Origin: a virus
Reading direction: 5' to 3' (one strand)
IMG/VR virus record: IMGVR_UViG_3300020731_000058
Span: 1 to 30,042 of that record
Length of the DNA stretch: 30,042 nt
Shown here: positions 1 through 7,712 of the stretch, piece by piece
How the letters are laid out: every line of letters begins with the position of its first letter
Numbering within the stretch: position 1 is the first letter of the stretch
Translations under genes and position numbers: made by a program
The notes under the pieces: generated by a model
What the model saw: the letters and a program-made list of their open reading frames with translations, nothing else
What the model was told of the DNA's origin: nothing
The model's database searches: none

Positions 1-2051
1 ATCAAGTAGCCAAAGAGCTCTACGGAAAAATACAAACACGCTTCCCCGACATTAAAATCGCGGACGAAGAAGCTATGGTTTTAGGTAAGAAAAGCGACAT
101 TCCTAAAGCACGTTTCTTTGAATTTGAATACAAAGAGGGCGGTGAAGAACTAGGTGCGATTGCTATTGCACTTGATGAAGATGATGGCATAGTGATTCAA
201 GTTAGTGGCGATTTAATCGACAAAGACACAAACGAAACACATCATGGAGCATACAAATTTATTAGATCTTTTAGAGATTTTGCTAAAAGAAACTTGTTAA
301 ATTTTGAGATTAACAACTTAGGAAAAAGCAGTCTTGATAAAAGAGATTATGAATTCCACGCAAAAGATGGAGAAGAAAAAATGATGGAAAGTAAAATGTT
401 TGGTACAGCAAAAGTCAGTTACCAAGACCTGGGTGAGACTAGAATGATTGTCAAACACAGCCAACCTGTAAACCTTGATTTACCAGCTGGTCGAACAATG
501 CACATTGACGCAATTTATATTGAAAATGCACAAGGTGAACGTTTCCGTTATCCAATGCGTCATTTAAACGGCGCTCGTGCAATGGCTCAACATATTGCAC
601 ATGGCGGTAATCCATATGACCAAATCGGTCAACATGTAATTAGTCTAAGCGAAGAAATGGCTAAGTTACGTATGTTTAAAAATTATGTTGGCCGTAATGA
701 AACATTAAGTGAAGCAATGAGCGAAGTTAATAGCAAAGTTGCAGAACGTATTGAAGAAGTTAAAAAAGAAATTCATAACCTACAACGTAGTTCATACTAC
801 ACTGAATTTGCAGAAAGTTTTAAACCACGTGCAAATCAACAAATTCCCGAAACAGTAGTTAACGATTGGATTGATCGTTTAACAGTTCGTAGTTTTAAAG
901 AAGAATTAAAAGATGTGTTCCCTTACATTTATAGCCTAGTTGGTGAAAAGACTGACCTAGGTCCAGAAGATGTATTGGCAGAAAAACGCACAGAAGAAAA
1001 AAATGAAAAAGGCGAAGTTGTTAAATGGAAAGAAGAAACTCCATGGCGCAAAGCCTCCAATAAAGATGGTCGCGGCCGTGTAACTAATCTTAGTGACAAA
1101 GCACGTCGTGAAACTGAAAAGATGACTAAAGAAGCATCTGAGTTTGTTGACTACATTAATTCAATTGCCGAAGATGTAGATGGAGATGTTGAGCAAGATT
1201 TGCCACATTTAGACGATACAGAATTTAAAGAAAAATTAAAAGACTTAATGTCTGAACCATTAGTTGGTACACCAAACATTGTAGATTCAGTTAAAGCAAT
1301 TTATCCAGATGAAACATTATTAACTATGATGAATAATGCCATGACACGTAACGACAAGTTTGATGCTCGTGGCACTATTGCAGAATATTTTGAAAATCAT
1401 CATTCTGGTTGGTATCACAGCAATGAAGATTTATTTGCTAGTGCAGGAAGTGACGAAGATAAAGAACCTGAAGAAACTCCAGCACCTGAACCAGAAGCGA
1501 CACCTGCTCCTGCACCAGAAGCACCAGCAGAAGCACCAGCACCCGAAGCTGGCGCAGAAGCAGCCGCAGGCGGTGTTCCTCCAGTTGCTCCTCCAGCTCC
1601 AGTAGCAGAAAGTAAAATTAAGTCATTAATCCAACGTGCTATTCAAGCAGGCGCAAGTGCAGACACTGTAATCGGTAATAAGACATTAGGCGAGATGATT
1701 GCATCTGCTGGCCTTACTCTAGCAGAATTTGACATGGGTGGCGATATTCCTGTAGCAGAACCAACACAACCTCAAGGCCAAGGTGTTGAGGATATGATGA
1801 AATTTATTTCAGGTTTTTGGAATAGAGAAAAACGTAACTTCACCATTGGCGGTACAGGTGTCAAAACTAAATTAGAAAAACAATTCTCAGAAGCTAGTCC
1901 ACATGATTTACAACGTGTTAGCGAATTTATACAAAAATTAGATCCAAGCAGTCCACTTGCACAAAAGGATCGTGTATTAAAATTAGCCGGTATAAAACCT
2001 AAAATGGACACAGACGAAGCAATTCGTGTAATGGAATCATACTTAGGATAA
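1..2051 (+). CDS. large probable virion-associated protein, 5' end outside window
   Basis: The reading frame is open from base 3 with no stop before the ATG at 75, so that ATG is internal and the gene begins left of the window; at least 682 residues are visible. I do not recognise a catalytic domain. Numbering from Met75, residues 1-440 are mixed and charged. About residues 460-515 form a Pro/Ala/Glu-rich low-complexity linker of APAPE-type repeats, followed by a small helical C-terminal domain to residue 658. Such a linker between folded parts is common in phage structural or head-associated proteins, but that role is inference. The stop TAA is followed after 4 bases by the next gene, suggesting one transcript. 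Confidence 0.8.
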   Translation, partial: QVAKELYGKIQTRFPDIKIADEEAMVLGKKSDIPKARFFEFEYKEGGEELGAIAIALDEDDGIVIQVSGDLIDKDTNETHHGAYKFIRSFRDFAKRNLLNFEINNLGKSSLDKRDYEFHAKDGEEKMMESKMFGTAKVSYQDLGETRMIVKHSQPVNLDLPAGRTMHIDAIYIENAQGERFRYPMRHLNGARAMAQHIAHGGNPYDQIGQHVISLSEEMAKLRMFKNYVGRNETLSEAMSEVNSKVAERIEEVKKEIHNLQRSSYYTEFAESFKPRANQQIPETVVNDWIDRLTVRSFKEELKDVFPYIYSLVGEKTDLGPEDVLAEKRTEEKNEKGEVVKWKEETPWRKASNKDGRGRVTNLSDKARRETEKMTKEASEFVDYINSIAEDVDGDVEQDLPHLDDTEFKEKLKDLMSEPLVGTPNIVDSVKAIYPDETLLTMMNNAMTRNDKFDARGTIAEYFENHHSGWYHSNEDLFASAGSDEDKEPEETPAPEPEATPAPAPEAPAEAPAPEAGAEAAAGGVPPVAPPAPVAESKIKSLIQRAIQAGASADTVIGNKTLGEMIASAGLTLAEFDMGGDIPVAEPTQPQGQGVEDMMKFISGFWNREKRNFTIGGTGVKTKLEKQFSEASPHDLQRVSEFIQKLDPSSPLAQKDRVLKLAGIKPKMDTDEAIRVMESYLG

Positions 2052-2055
2052 TATC

Positions 2056-2742
2056 ATGGGAAAATTATTTGAATCATTAGTTAATTTAAGTGAAGGGCTA
2101 ACACCTGAAGAACAAAAGCAATATGATACGTTAAACACGCAACGTACTCAATTTGCCAATGCATTCACAGCATTACAAAAACAAAAACAAGCCGATCCAA
2201 CACAGACTTACTTAGATGCTCCTATCAAACAGATGCAAGATAAATTAAATCAGGTAGGAACTCAAATCGGCGCATTAGAAAAAAAACGTGATGGAGTAGA
2301 ACCCGGAACAGCCGCAAAAGATGATACTTCGAAAAGACCAGCTAGTCCAGCGGGCGGCCCTGTCAGAGTATACGGTAATGTCGGTGCTAACGATATCAAA
2401 GCATTACAAACAGCGTTGAAAAATAAAGGCGGAGACGTGGCAAAAGCACTAGGTACTACCGGGCCAGCTAAAGATGGAGTTGATGGATTTATCGGCAGAG
2501 CTACTATTGATGCTATTATGAAAGCTCTTAATGCTTCTGCAACGCCGGATGCTAAAACAGCTACACCAGGAGCAGATGCAGTGTTAGGTGCCGATGGAGT
2601 TAAAGACGGACAAAATCCAAATATTGATCAAACAACTCGAGATACTGCAACTGCCGGCGCCCCAAGTGCGGCAGTAAAAGTACAAGAGTCGATGTTATCA
2701 ACAGACCCAACACTAGCACGTATAATTCAACTAACAAGATAA
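2056..2742 (+). CDS. small secreted/virion-type protein with peptidoglycan-binding-like repeat
   Basis: 228 residues, started by ATG 2056 behind AGGA at 2045-2048. The N-terminal 80 residues are Gln/Lys-rich and helical. Residues about 110-165 resemble a PG_binding_1 fold: an LQTAL helix, then a DGVDGFIGRATIDAI stretch matching the usual DGxxGxxT motif. The rest is Ala/Thr/Asp-rich linker ending in a short Leu/Ile-rich helix. The N-terminus contains LSE before Gly (residues 12-15), which fits the (L/I)xE|(G/A) site of T4 gp21 prohead protease. A head-packaged or structural protein is therefore possible. The peptidoglycan-binding assignment rests on the motif only. Confidence 0.6.
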   Translation: MGKLFESLVNLSEGLTPEEQKQYDTLNTQRTQFANAFTALQKQKQADPTQTYLDAPIKQMQDKLNQVGTQIGALEKKRDGVEPGTAAKDDTSKRPASPAGGPVRVYGNVGANDIKALQTALKNKGGDVAKALGTTGPAKDGVDGFIGRATIDAIMKALNASATPDAKTATPGADAVLGADGVKDGQNPNIDQTTRDTATAGAPSAAVKVQESMLSTDPTLARIIQLTR

Positions 2743-2778
2743 TTGAGTAAAATACTCATATTTTAGACAAGATTTTAC

Positions 2779-2807
2779 TTGCTCTGCTAAATAAAAGCGT
2801 ATACAAT
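2779..2807 (+). promoter_or_regulatory. sigma70-type promoter for the SSB gene (TTGCTC-17-TACAAT)
   Basis: TTGCTC at 2779-2784 is separated by exactly 17 nt from TACAAT at 2802-2807, predicting transcription from about 2814 and an SSB leader of about 80 nt. The same hexamers with the same spacing occur on the minus strand before the AAA+ gene at 29300. A late-promoter-like CTAAATA lies inside the spacer at 2787-2793, so early and late transcription could start almost at the same place. Confidence 0.6.
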
Positions 2808-2825
2808 AACATGTATGCGCTTTTT
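2793..2825 (+). terminator. rho-independent-type hairpin overlapping the SSB promoter
   Basis: A 13-bp stem (2793-2805 with 2812-2824, one G-T wobble) closes a 6-nt loop and runs into a T-rich tract. It should end transcripts from the 1-2742 genes. Its left arm contains the -10 of the SSB promoter, so a transcript starting near 2814 carries only part of the right arm and escapes the hairpin. Confidence 0.65.
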
Positions 2826-2894
2826 GTTTTATCGGGTGATAAGACAAATACAGGCAAACGCAGTAAAAACAAAGGCTAATTTAGGAGAACAACT

Positions 2895-3884
2895 ATGGCA
2901 ACTTTGGCAGAAATTAGAGCAAAGCTCAAGGCAGCAGAATCAAAAGGTTCAGACAATCAACGTTCAGGTGGAGACAAATCAATTTATCCATTCTGGAATC
3001 TCAAAGAAGGCGGTGAGTCCGTACTTCGCTTTTTACCAGACGGTAACCAAGACAACACATTTTTCTGGGTAGAACGTGCAATGATTAAATTGCCATTCGC
3101 TGGAATCAAAGGTGAGTCAGAATCCAAACCAGTAACAGTACAAGTTCCATGCGTAGAAATGTATGGCGATACTTGCCCAATCTTGGCAGAAGTACGTGCA
3201 TGGTTTAAAGATCCAGCATTGGAAGATATGGGTCGTAAATACTGGAAAAAGCGTAGTTACATTTTCCAAGGTTTCGTTGCAGAAGACGGACTAGGTGAAA
3301 AAGCAGAAGACCGTCCAGAAAATCCAATTCGTCGTTTCATCATTGGTCCTCAAATCTTTACAAGTATCCGTGCGGCACTTGTTGATCCAGAATTAGAAGA
3401 TTTGCCAACTGATTATGTGCATGGTTTAGACTATCGCATGAAGAAAGGTTCAAAAGGTGGTTATGCTGACTACTCAACATCAAGCTGGGCACGTCGTGAG
3501 CGTCCACTAAGTGACGAAGAACAAGCGGCAATTAAAGAACATGGCTTGTTTAATTTGTCAGACTTCTTACCTAAGAAGCCAGGCGAAGTTGAGTTGAAGG
3601 TTATGAAAGAAATGTTCGAAGCATCAGTTGACGGCGAGCCATATGACATGGAACGTTGGGGTCAATATTTCAAACCAGCAGGTATGAGCCAAAACACTGG
3701 CGATCCTGTTAAACAAACTCCAAAAGCAAGTGCTCCAGTAAGCAATGACTCTTCAGATGATGAAGAATACAGCGCACCTGTAGCTACAGCATCAGCACCA
3801 AAAGCTGAAACTGCTAGTACAGCTGGCGGCGATTCACGTGCCCAAGACATCTTGGCAATGATTCGCAATCGTCAAAAAGCGTAA
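2895..3884 (+). CDS. gp32-like single-stranded DNA-binding protein
   Basis: 329 residues. ATG 2895 is preceded by GGAGA. The protein would coat ssDNA during replication and recombination and recruit the UvsY/UvsX and primosome partners encoded nearby. The N-terminus is a basic/helical arm; the core starts around residue 30 with YPFWNLKEGGESVLRFLPDG, typical of T4-like SSBs. The last 70 residues are an Ser/Ala/Asp/Glu-rich disordered tail ending in a short helix, like the protein-interaction tail of gp32. Only Cys86 and Cys94 remain near the position of the T4 zinc site (His-Cys3 in gp32), so zinc binding is probably lost. It is followed by UvsX, as in many T4-like genomes. Confidence 0.85.
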   Translation: MATLAEIRAKLKAAESKGSDNQRSGGDKSIYPFWNLKEGGESVLRFLPDGNQDNTFFWVERAMIKLPFAGIKGESESKPVTVQVPCVEMYGDTCPILAEVRAWFKDPALEDMGRKYWKKRSYIFQGFVAEDGLGEKAEDRPENPIRRFIIGPQIFTSIRAALVDPELEDLPTDYVHGLDYRMKKGSKGGYADYSTSSWARRERPLSDEEQAAIKEHGLFNLSDFLPKKPGEVELKVMKEMFEASVDGEPYDMERWGQYFKPAGMSQNTGDPVKQTPKASAPVSNDSSDDEEYSAPVATASAPKAETASTAGGDSRAQDILAMIRNRQKA

Positions 3885-3885
3885 T

Positions 3886-3907
3886 ATAAGGGGCTTCGGC
3901 CCCTTAT
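3886..3907 (+). terminator. UUCG-capped hairpin between SSB and uvsX
   Basis: A perfect 9-bp stem (3886-3894 with 3899-3907) is closed by a TTCG tetraloop right after the SSB stop codon. There is no T-tract afterwards, so it may act as an mRNA 3' stabiliser or processing stop that lowers uvsX expression relative to SSB, rather than as a full terminator. Confidence 0.6.
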
Positions 3908-3930
3908 CAATCATTTAGGAGAATTAACTT

Positions 3931-4983
3931 ATGGCCACAAAAGCCTTCGATTTATCAAAATTTAGAAAGACCTTGACCAAAAGCATTGATGGTCTTGGCG
4001 TAGGATTTAATGATCCTACAGATTGGGTTAGTACAGGTAATTACACACTTAACTACCTAATCAGTGGAGATTTCCACAAAGGTGTTCCGCTAGGTAAAGT
4101 CACTGTATTTGCCGGCGAGTCTGGCGCAGGTAAATCATTTATCTGTTCAGGCAATTTGATTCGTAATGCACAAGCACAGGGTATTTACGTAATCTTAATC
4201 GATAGTGAAAACGCACTAGATGAAAAATGGTTGCATGATTTAGGTGTAGATACAAGCGAAGAAAAATTGCTTAAACTTAACATGGCCATGATTGATGACG
4301 TTGCTAAAACTATCAACGAGTTCATGAAAGAATACAAGGAAATGACTGACCGTCCGAAGGTCCTCTTTGTCATAGACAGCCTTGGTATGCTTTTAACTCC
4401 AACTGACGTTAATCAGTTCGAAGCAGGTGATTTGAAAGGTGACATGGGTCGTAAACCTAAGGCATTGACAGCACTTGTTCGTAATTGTGTAAACATGTTT
4501 GGTAACTATAATGTTGGATTAGTAGCAACTAACCATACATACGCAAGCCAAGATATGTTTGACCCAGATGACAAAATTTCAGGTGGACAAGGATTCGTTT
4601 ATGCGTCATCTATTGTAGTTGCTATGAAGAAACTCAAGCTAAAAGAAGACGAAGATGGTAATAAGGTTTCAGAAGTCAACGGTATTCGTGCCGCTTGTAA
4701 AATTATGAAAACTCGTTACGCAAAACCTTTCGAAACTGTACAGATTAAAATTCCATACGAAACAGGTATGAATCCGTATTCAGGTATGGTTGATATGTTG
4801 GAAAAACAAGGTATACTTGTTCAGCAAGGCAATCGTTTAAAATACGTAGATCCAACTACAGGTGAAGAATTCTTATTCTACCGCAAAGAATGGAAAGATG
4901 ATAAATTAGATATGATAATGGCAAATTATCATATTAAACCTACAACTACCGTTCTTGAGGAGAAAGAAGAAAATGTTGAATGA
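3931..4983 (+). CDS. uvsX: UvsX, RecA-like recombinase
   Basis: 350 residues; ATG 3931 follows AGGAGA at 3917-3922. It is an ATP-dependent strand-exchange enzyme for recombination-dependent replication and repair, acting with the SSB and UvsY. Walker A is GESGAGKS (residues 62-69) and Walker B is VLFVID (144-149). A VATNH stretch (about 198-202) followed by SGGQG (217-221) matches the RecA/UvsX L2 region. T4 UvsX is slightly longer (391 residues). Its 3' end overlaps the next gene by 11 nt. Confidence 0.93.
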   Translation: MATKAFDLSKFRKTLTKSIDGLGVGFNDPTDWVSTGNYTLNYLISGDFHKGVPLGKVTVFAGESGAGKSFICSGNLIRNAQAQGIYVILIDSENALDEKWLHDLGVDTSEEKLLKLNMAMIDDVAKTINEFMKEYKEMTDRPKVLFVIDSLGMLLTPTDVNQFEAGDLKGDMGRKPKALTALVRNCVNMFGNYNVGLVATNHTYASQDMFDPDDKISGGQGFVYASSIVVAMKKLKLKEDEDGNKVSEVNGIRAACKIMKTRYAKPFETVQIKIPYETGMNPYSGMVDMLEKQGILVQQGNRLKYVDPTTGEEFLFYRKEWKDDKLDMIMANYHIKPTTTVLEEKEENVE

Positions 4984-5203
4984 AACACAAATTGGTGACA
5001 TCTGGTTGCTGTTTAGCGAATATGTTGATAAGAAAAATATAGAGCTAATAGCAGAACGTTATGTAGATCTACTAGCAGATTTTGGAACTAGTGATCGCGT
5101 ATTAGGCAACGCTACAGGTGTTGACGAAGTGTTAGACGCCGCCATCGAATATTACTTAGATGAAGATGGCGATGAGGACGATAATTACAAGGAATTGGAA
5201 TAG
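4973..5203 (+). CDS. small acidic protein between uvsX and uvsY, function unknown
   Basis: 76 residues. I chose ATG 4973 because GAGGAGA lies just upstream at 4957-4963; an ATG at 4955 in the same frame would begin before that ribosome site. It overlaps the uvsX stop, implying translational coupling. The protein is helical and strongly acidic, ending in a Glu/Asp-rich tail (LDEDGDEDD). No family recognised. Its position suggests a partner of the recombination proteins, which is inference only. Confidence 0.7.
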   Translation: MLNETQIGDIWLLFSEYVDKKNIELIAERYVDLLADFGTSDRVLGNATGVDEVLDAAIEYYLDEDGDEDDNYKELE

Positions 5204-5208
5204 TATAA

Positions 5209-5661
5209 ATGTGGTATAACAAGATTAGTAAAGACATTTCTTACATACCAGATGCTGTCGCTTATTTTGAAAGTGAATTGCAAGATGCAAGACAGGATGT
5301 AAAAATAAGTGGCAATATCGAACGTGCAAGTGCGGCTATGCCTGGCTTAGTCGAGCAAAGATTTGCACAGTTGCAAGAAATTGAAGCTATTCTTGAATAT
5401 CTTAACATTGAACTACGAAGATTAAAAAGCGGATTTTTCCGTAAATATCTTGAAAATTATCAACGTGCTCTTAGCAGTCGTGATTGTGAAAAATTTGTTG
5501 AAGGTGAGGCAGATGTTATTGATATGGAAAAAATTATCAATGAATTTGCCTTACTACGCAACAAATGGCTTGGCATTACAAAGGCATTAGATATCAAACA
5601 ATGGCAATTAAGTAACGTGATCAAACTACGTACTGCTGGTATGGAAGACGCTACCTTATGA
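5209..5661 (+). CDS. uvsY: UvsY-like recombination mediator
   Basis: 150 residues, close to T4 UvsY (137). UvsY helps UvsX displace SSB from ssDNA. The protein is almost wholly helical. The C-terminal half has the UvsY pattern: a short YxxNYQRAL region, then EGEADVIDMEKIINEF where T4 has a VLxVD stretch, then a final ALDIKxWQLSNVIKLR helix like the T4 C-terminus. The position after uvsX supports the call. Its stop overlaps the ATG of the next gene (ATGA at 5658-5661). Confidence 0.7.
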   Translation: MWYNKISKDISYIPDAVAYFESELQDARQDVKISGNIERASAAMPGLVEQRFAQLQEIEAILEYLNIELRRLKSGFFRKYLENYQRALSSRDCEKFVEGEADVIDMEKIINEFALLRNKWLGITKALDIKQWQLSNVIKLRTAGMEDATL

Positions 5662-6425
5662 GTGACAAATTAAAAATTGTAGTAGTATCAGGCGGCTTTG
5701 ACCCTATTCATTCTGGTCATTTAGACCTACTTTATAAAGCTCGCGACCTTGGAGATAGACTTATTGTTGGAGTCAATAGCGATGAGTGGCTCGAACGTAA
5801 AAAAGGTCGTGCATTTTTAGATCTACGCACTCGTGTGGATATTATCCAAAGTTTGCGTATGGTGTATGGAGTAGAAACATGGAATGATAGCGACGGGACT
5901 GCTATAAAGTTACTTGAAAAGGTTAAAGCAGAAAATCCCGATGCTACTATTATTTTTGCTAACGGCGGAGATAGAACTGCCGTTAATATTCCTGAATTAG
6001 TTGTACCGGATGTGATATTTAAATTTGGCATTGGCGGAGAAAATAAAAAAAATTCGTCTAGCTGGATCTTGGATGAGTGGAAAGCACCCAAAACTGAAAG
6101 ACCATGGGGATATTATCGTGTATTGCATGACGTTCCTGGAATGAAGGTTAAAGAATTAACTATTAATCCCGGAAAAAAATTGTCAATGCAACGACATAAA
6201 CTACGTGCAGAATATTGGATTGTCAGCGAAGGAACTGCAATAGTTAACAGCAAGATGCCCGGAGGTTATTCATTGCCTTCCTTGAAATTAATGAAACATG
6301 CCGACTATACAGTGCCCAAGACAGAGTGGCATCAACTAGACAATCCTTTCAACGAACCCGTAAAAATTGTAGAAATTCAATACGGCGAATCATGTGACGA
6401 ATCTGACATAGAACGTCAGGACTAA
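5658..6425 (+). CDS. cytidylyltransferase-like nucleotidyltransferase fused to a cupin (mannose-6-P isomerase-type) domain
   Basis: 255 residues. Residues 5-140 form a nucleotidyltransferase of the TagD/RfaE C-terminal/CoaD type: GGFDPIHSGHL at 12-22 holds the HxGH motif (18-21), and NSSSWIL near 132 stands in the place of the family's (I/S)SSTxL motif. Residues about 148-245 form a cupin: ERPWGYYRVL, then NPGKKLSMQRHKLRAEYWIVSEG and a later WHQLDNP, as in the C-terminal domain of type II phosphomannose isomerase / GDP-mannose pyrophosphorylase proteins. A role in making an activated sugar, sugar-phosphate or polyol is likely; substrate unknown. It starts by ATGA overlap with uvsY. Confidence 0.8.
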   Translation: MSDKLKIVVVSGGFDPIHSGHLDLLYKARDLGDRLIVGVNSDEWLERKKGRAFLDLRTRVDIIQSLRMVYGVETWNDSDGTAIKLLEKVKAENPDATIIFANGGDRTAVNIPELVVPDVIFKFGIGGENKKNSSSWILDEWKAPKTERPWGYYRVLHDVPGMKVKELTINPGKKLSMQRHKLRAEYWIVSEGTAIVNSKMPGGYSLPSLKLMKHADYTVPKTEWHQLDNPFNEPVKIVEIQYGESCDESDIERQD

Positions 6426-6433
6426 TTTGCTCA

Positions 6434-6453
6434 AAAGGCCTCTCTAGGCCTTT
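6434..6453 (+). terminator. terminator after the nucleotidyltransferase-cupin gene
   Basis: AAAGGCC (6434-6440), a 6-nt loop, then GGCCTTT (6447-6453) form a 7-bp stem just after the stop codon. The following sequence is AT-rich without a clean T run. It separates the SSB-UvsY transcript from the promoter at 6477. A TTAAATA late-promoter-like string overlaps its 3' edge (6452-6458). Confidence 0.55.
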
Positions 6454-6476
6454 AAATAATTATATACACAAAAGAG

Positions 6477-6505
6477 TTGACATTCTTAGACCAAGAGTGT
6501 ACACT
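6477..6505 (+). promoter_or_regulatory. consensus sigma70 promoter (TTGACA-17-TACACT)
   Basis: TTGACA at 6477-6482 and TACACT at 6500-6505 are 17 nt apart. The predicted start is about 6512-6513, which is the ATG of the next gene, so the transcript would be leaderless. No Shine-Dalgarno lies before that ATG. Confidence 0.75.
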
Positions 6506-6512
6506 TACTATT

Positions 6513-7712
6513 ATGACAACAATAGATAATTTACTAATTAAACTAAATCAACATGGTTTTGATAATTTTGACTCACATATTCCTAAAAAGGATATAAAAA
6601 TATTAAAGAGTCTTTCAACCAGTGTATGTTTACCAAGTTTTATCACAGAAAATCAAAGTAGACTATTAGTTAAAATTTTAGGAGAAAATTCTCTTCATTT
6701 TTTACCGATAGAACCAGAAATAAAAAATATCCTTTTAGAAAATAGTTGGTCGAAATCTTTTAGAAAATTAGATCAGATAAGAAAATTATACCTCACATAC
6801 GACGAACAGCAAAATCCAAGAATTACGGTGGAATTTACGCATTCTCCTAGTATACGCAAAACCTTATCATCGATTAATAAAAATATTCTCGGTGATTTAA
6901 TGTCAGTGAATGGCAAACTTTATCATGTTACACTGACCGAACAAAATTTAATTTCAGTATTAGATGCACTAAAATACCATAAATTTGAAATTGACGAAAA
7001 ACTGAAAAATTACCAAAAAATCATAAAAAATTGGGAAATTTCTGAGGTCAAAAAAGACTTCACATTTGAAGAAAATTTGTCAGACAAGATCAAACAGGCC
7101 TTGGTCAGTGAGTGTGGTCCGGTCGAAGACATCCCGGAAGCCATCGTTCAAGACCGTAGTTTCAAGTATCAGTATTTTACCAAAAAAACCTCAAAAAATC
7201 CAGAAAATTTGGTCGAAAAACTGATTTTTAGAAATCAACAAAAAGTGTGGATCAACAGCAATAACACTTCTCTCGCTGAAGTTTTTCAAGCATTGATGTC
7301 TATCGACCGTTTACCTGCATTGGTTGTGTTCGATACATGGAACAACGAAGAGTGCCTTAAAAAATTGGAATATTTTCATGAAAATTTGCAATCTTCCGGT
7401 ATTTTTGATAATGTTGGAATTTATTTCAGATTAGAAAATAATGAACTTGGCAAGAAATTTAATTCACTAGTTTCAGAAAAAAAATACAATTCTAAGTTGA
7501 CCGCCGACACAAAGTTTGCCGTAATACAGGCCACAAAATTACCTAAATTTTTCCTAAAAGATTGCGATTGGTCACCGAAAAGTGTTATTGTAGTAGGTAG
7601 TTCACTGAGACACAGTAAGGCATCTGTTTACGCTAATAGATGTGATTTAATAATTTCATATACTGAAAAAGAAGCATTAATGGAGAGGATTTCAAACTCG
7701 TGGCAGAAGTAA
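6513..7712 (+). CDS. AT-rich orphan protein upstream of uvsW, function unknown
   Basis: 399 residues from ATG 6513. A TTG at 6477 is in frame but lies inside the -35 element, so it cannot be the start if that promoter is used. No family recognised. The N-terminal half is Lys/Asn/Ile/Leu-rich and helical. The C-terminal part alternates beta strands and helices (ALVVFDTWNN, VGIYFRLENNE, KFAVIQATKL, SVIVVGSSLRHS, CDLIISYTEKEA), suggesting a Rossmann-like alpha/beta domain. The first half is visibly more AT-rich than its neighbours. It overlaps uvsW by 13 nt, so the two are co-translated; a role with UvsW in replication or repair is inference. Confidence 0.75.
   Translation: MTTIDNLLIKLNQHGFDNFDSHIPKKDIKILKSLSTSVCLPSFITENQSRLLVKILGENSLHFLPIEPEIKNILLENSWSKSFRKLDQIRKLYLTYDEQQNPRITVEFTHSPSIRKTLSSINKNILGDLMSVNGKLYHVTLTEQNLISVLDALKYHKFEIDEKLKNYQKIIKNWEISEVKKDFTFEENLSDKIKQALVSECGPVEDIPEAIVQDRSFKYQYFTKKTSKNPENLVEKLIFRNQQKVWINSNNTSLAEVFQALMSIDRLPALVVFDTWNNEECLKKLEYFHENLQSSGIFDNVGIYFRLENNELGKKFNSLVSEKKYNSKLTADTKFAVIQATKLPKFFLKDCDWSPKSVIVVGSSLRHSKASVYANRCDLIISYTEKEALMERISNSWQK

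Noticed and set aside
75-77. ATG at 75 as start of the first gene
   Set aside because: The frame is open through to base 3 with no stop, and no ribosome site precedes 75; the gene begins outside the window.
6477-6479. TTG start at 6477
   Set aside because: It is the -35 hexamer of the promoter; the first ATG at 6513 fits the predicted transcript start.
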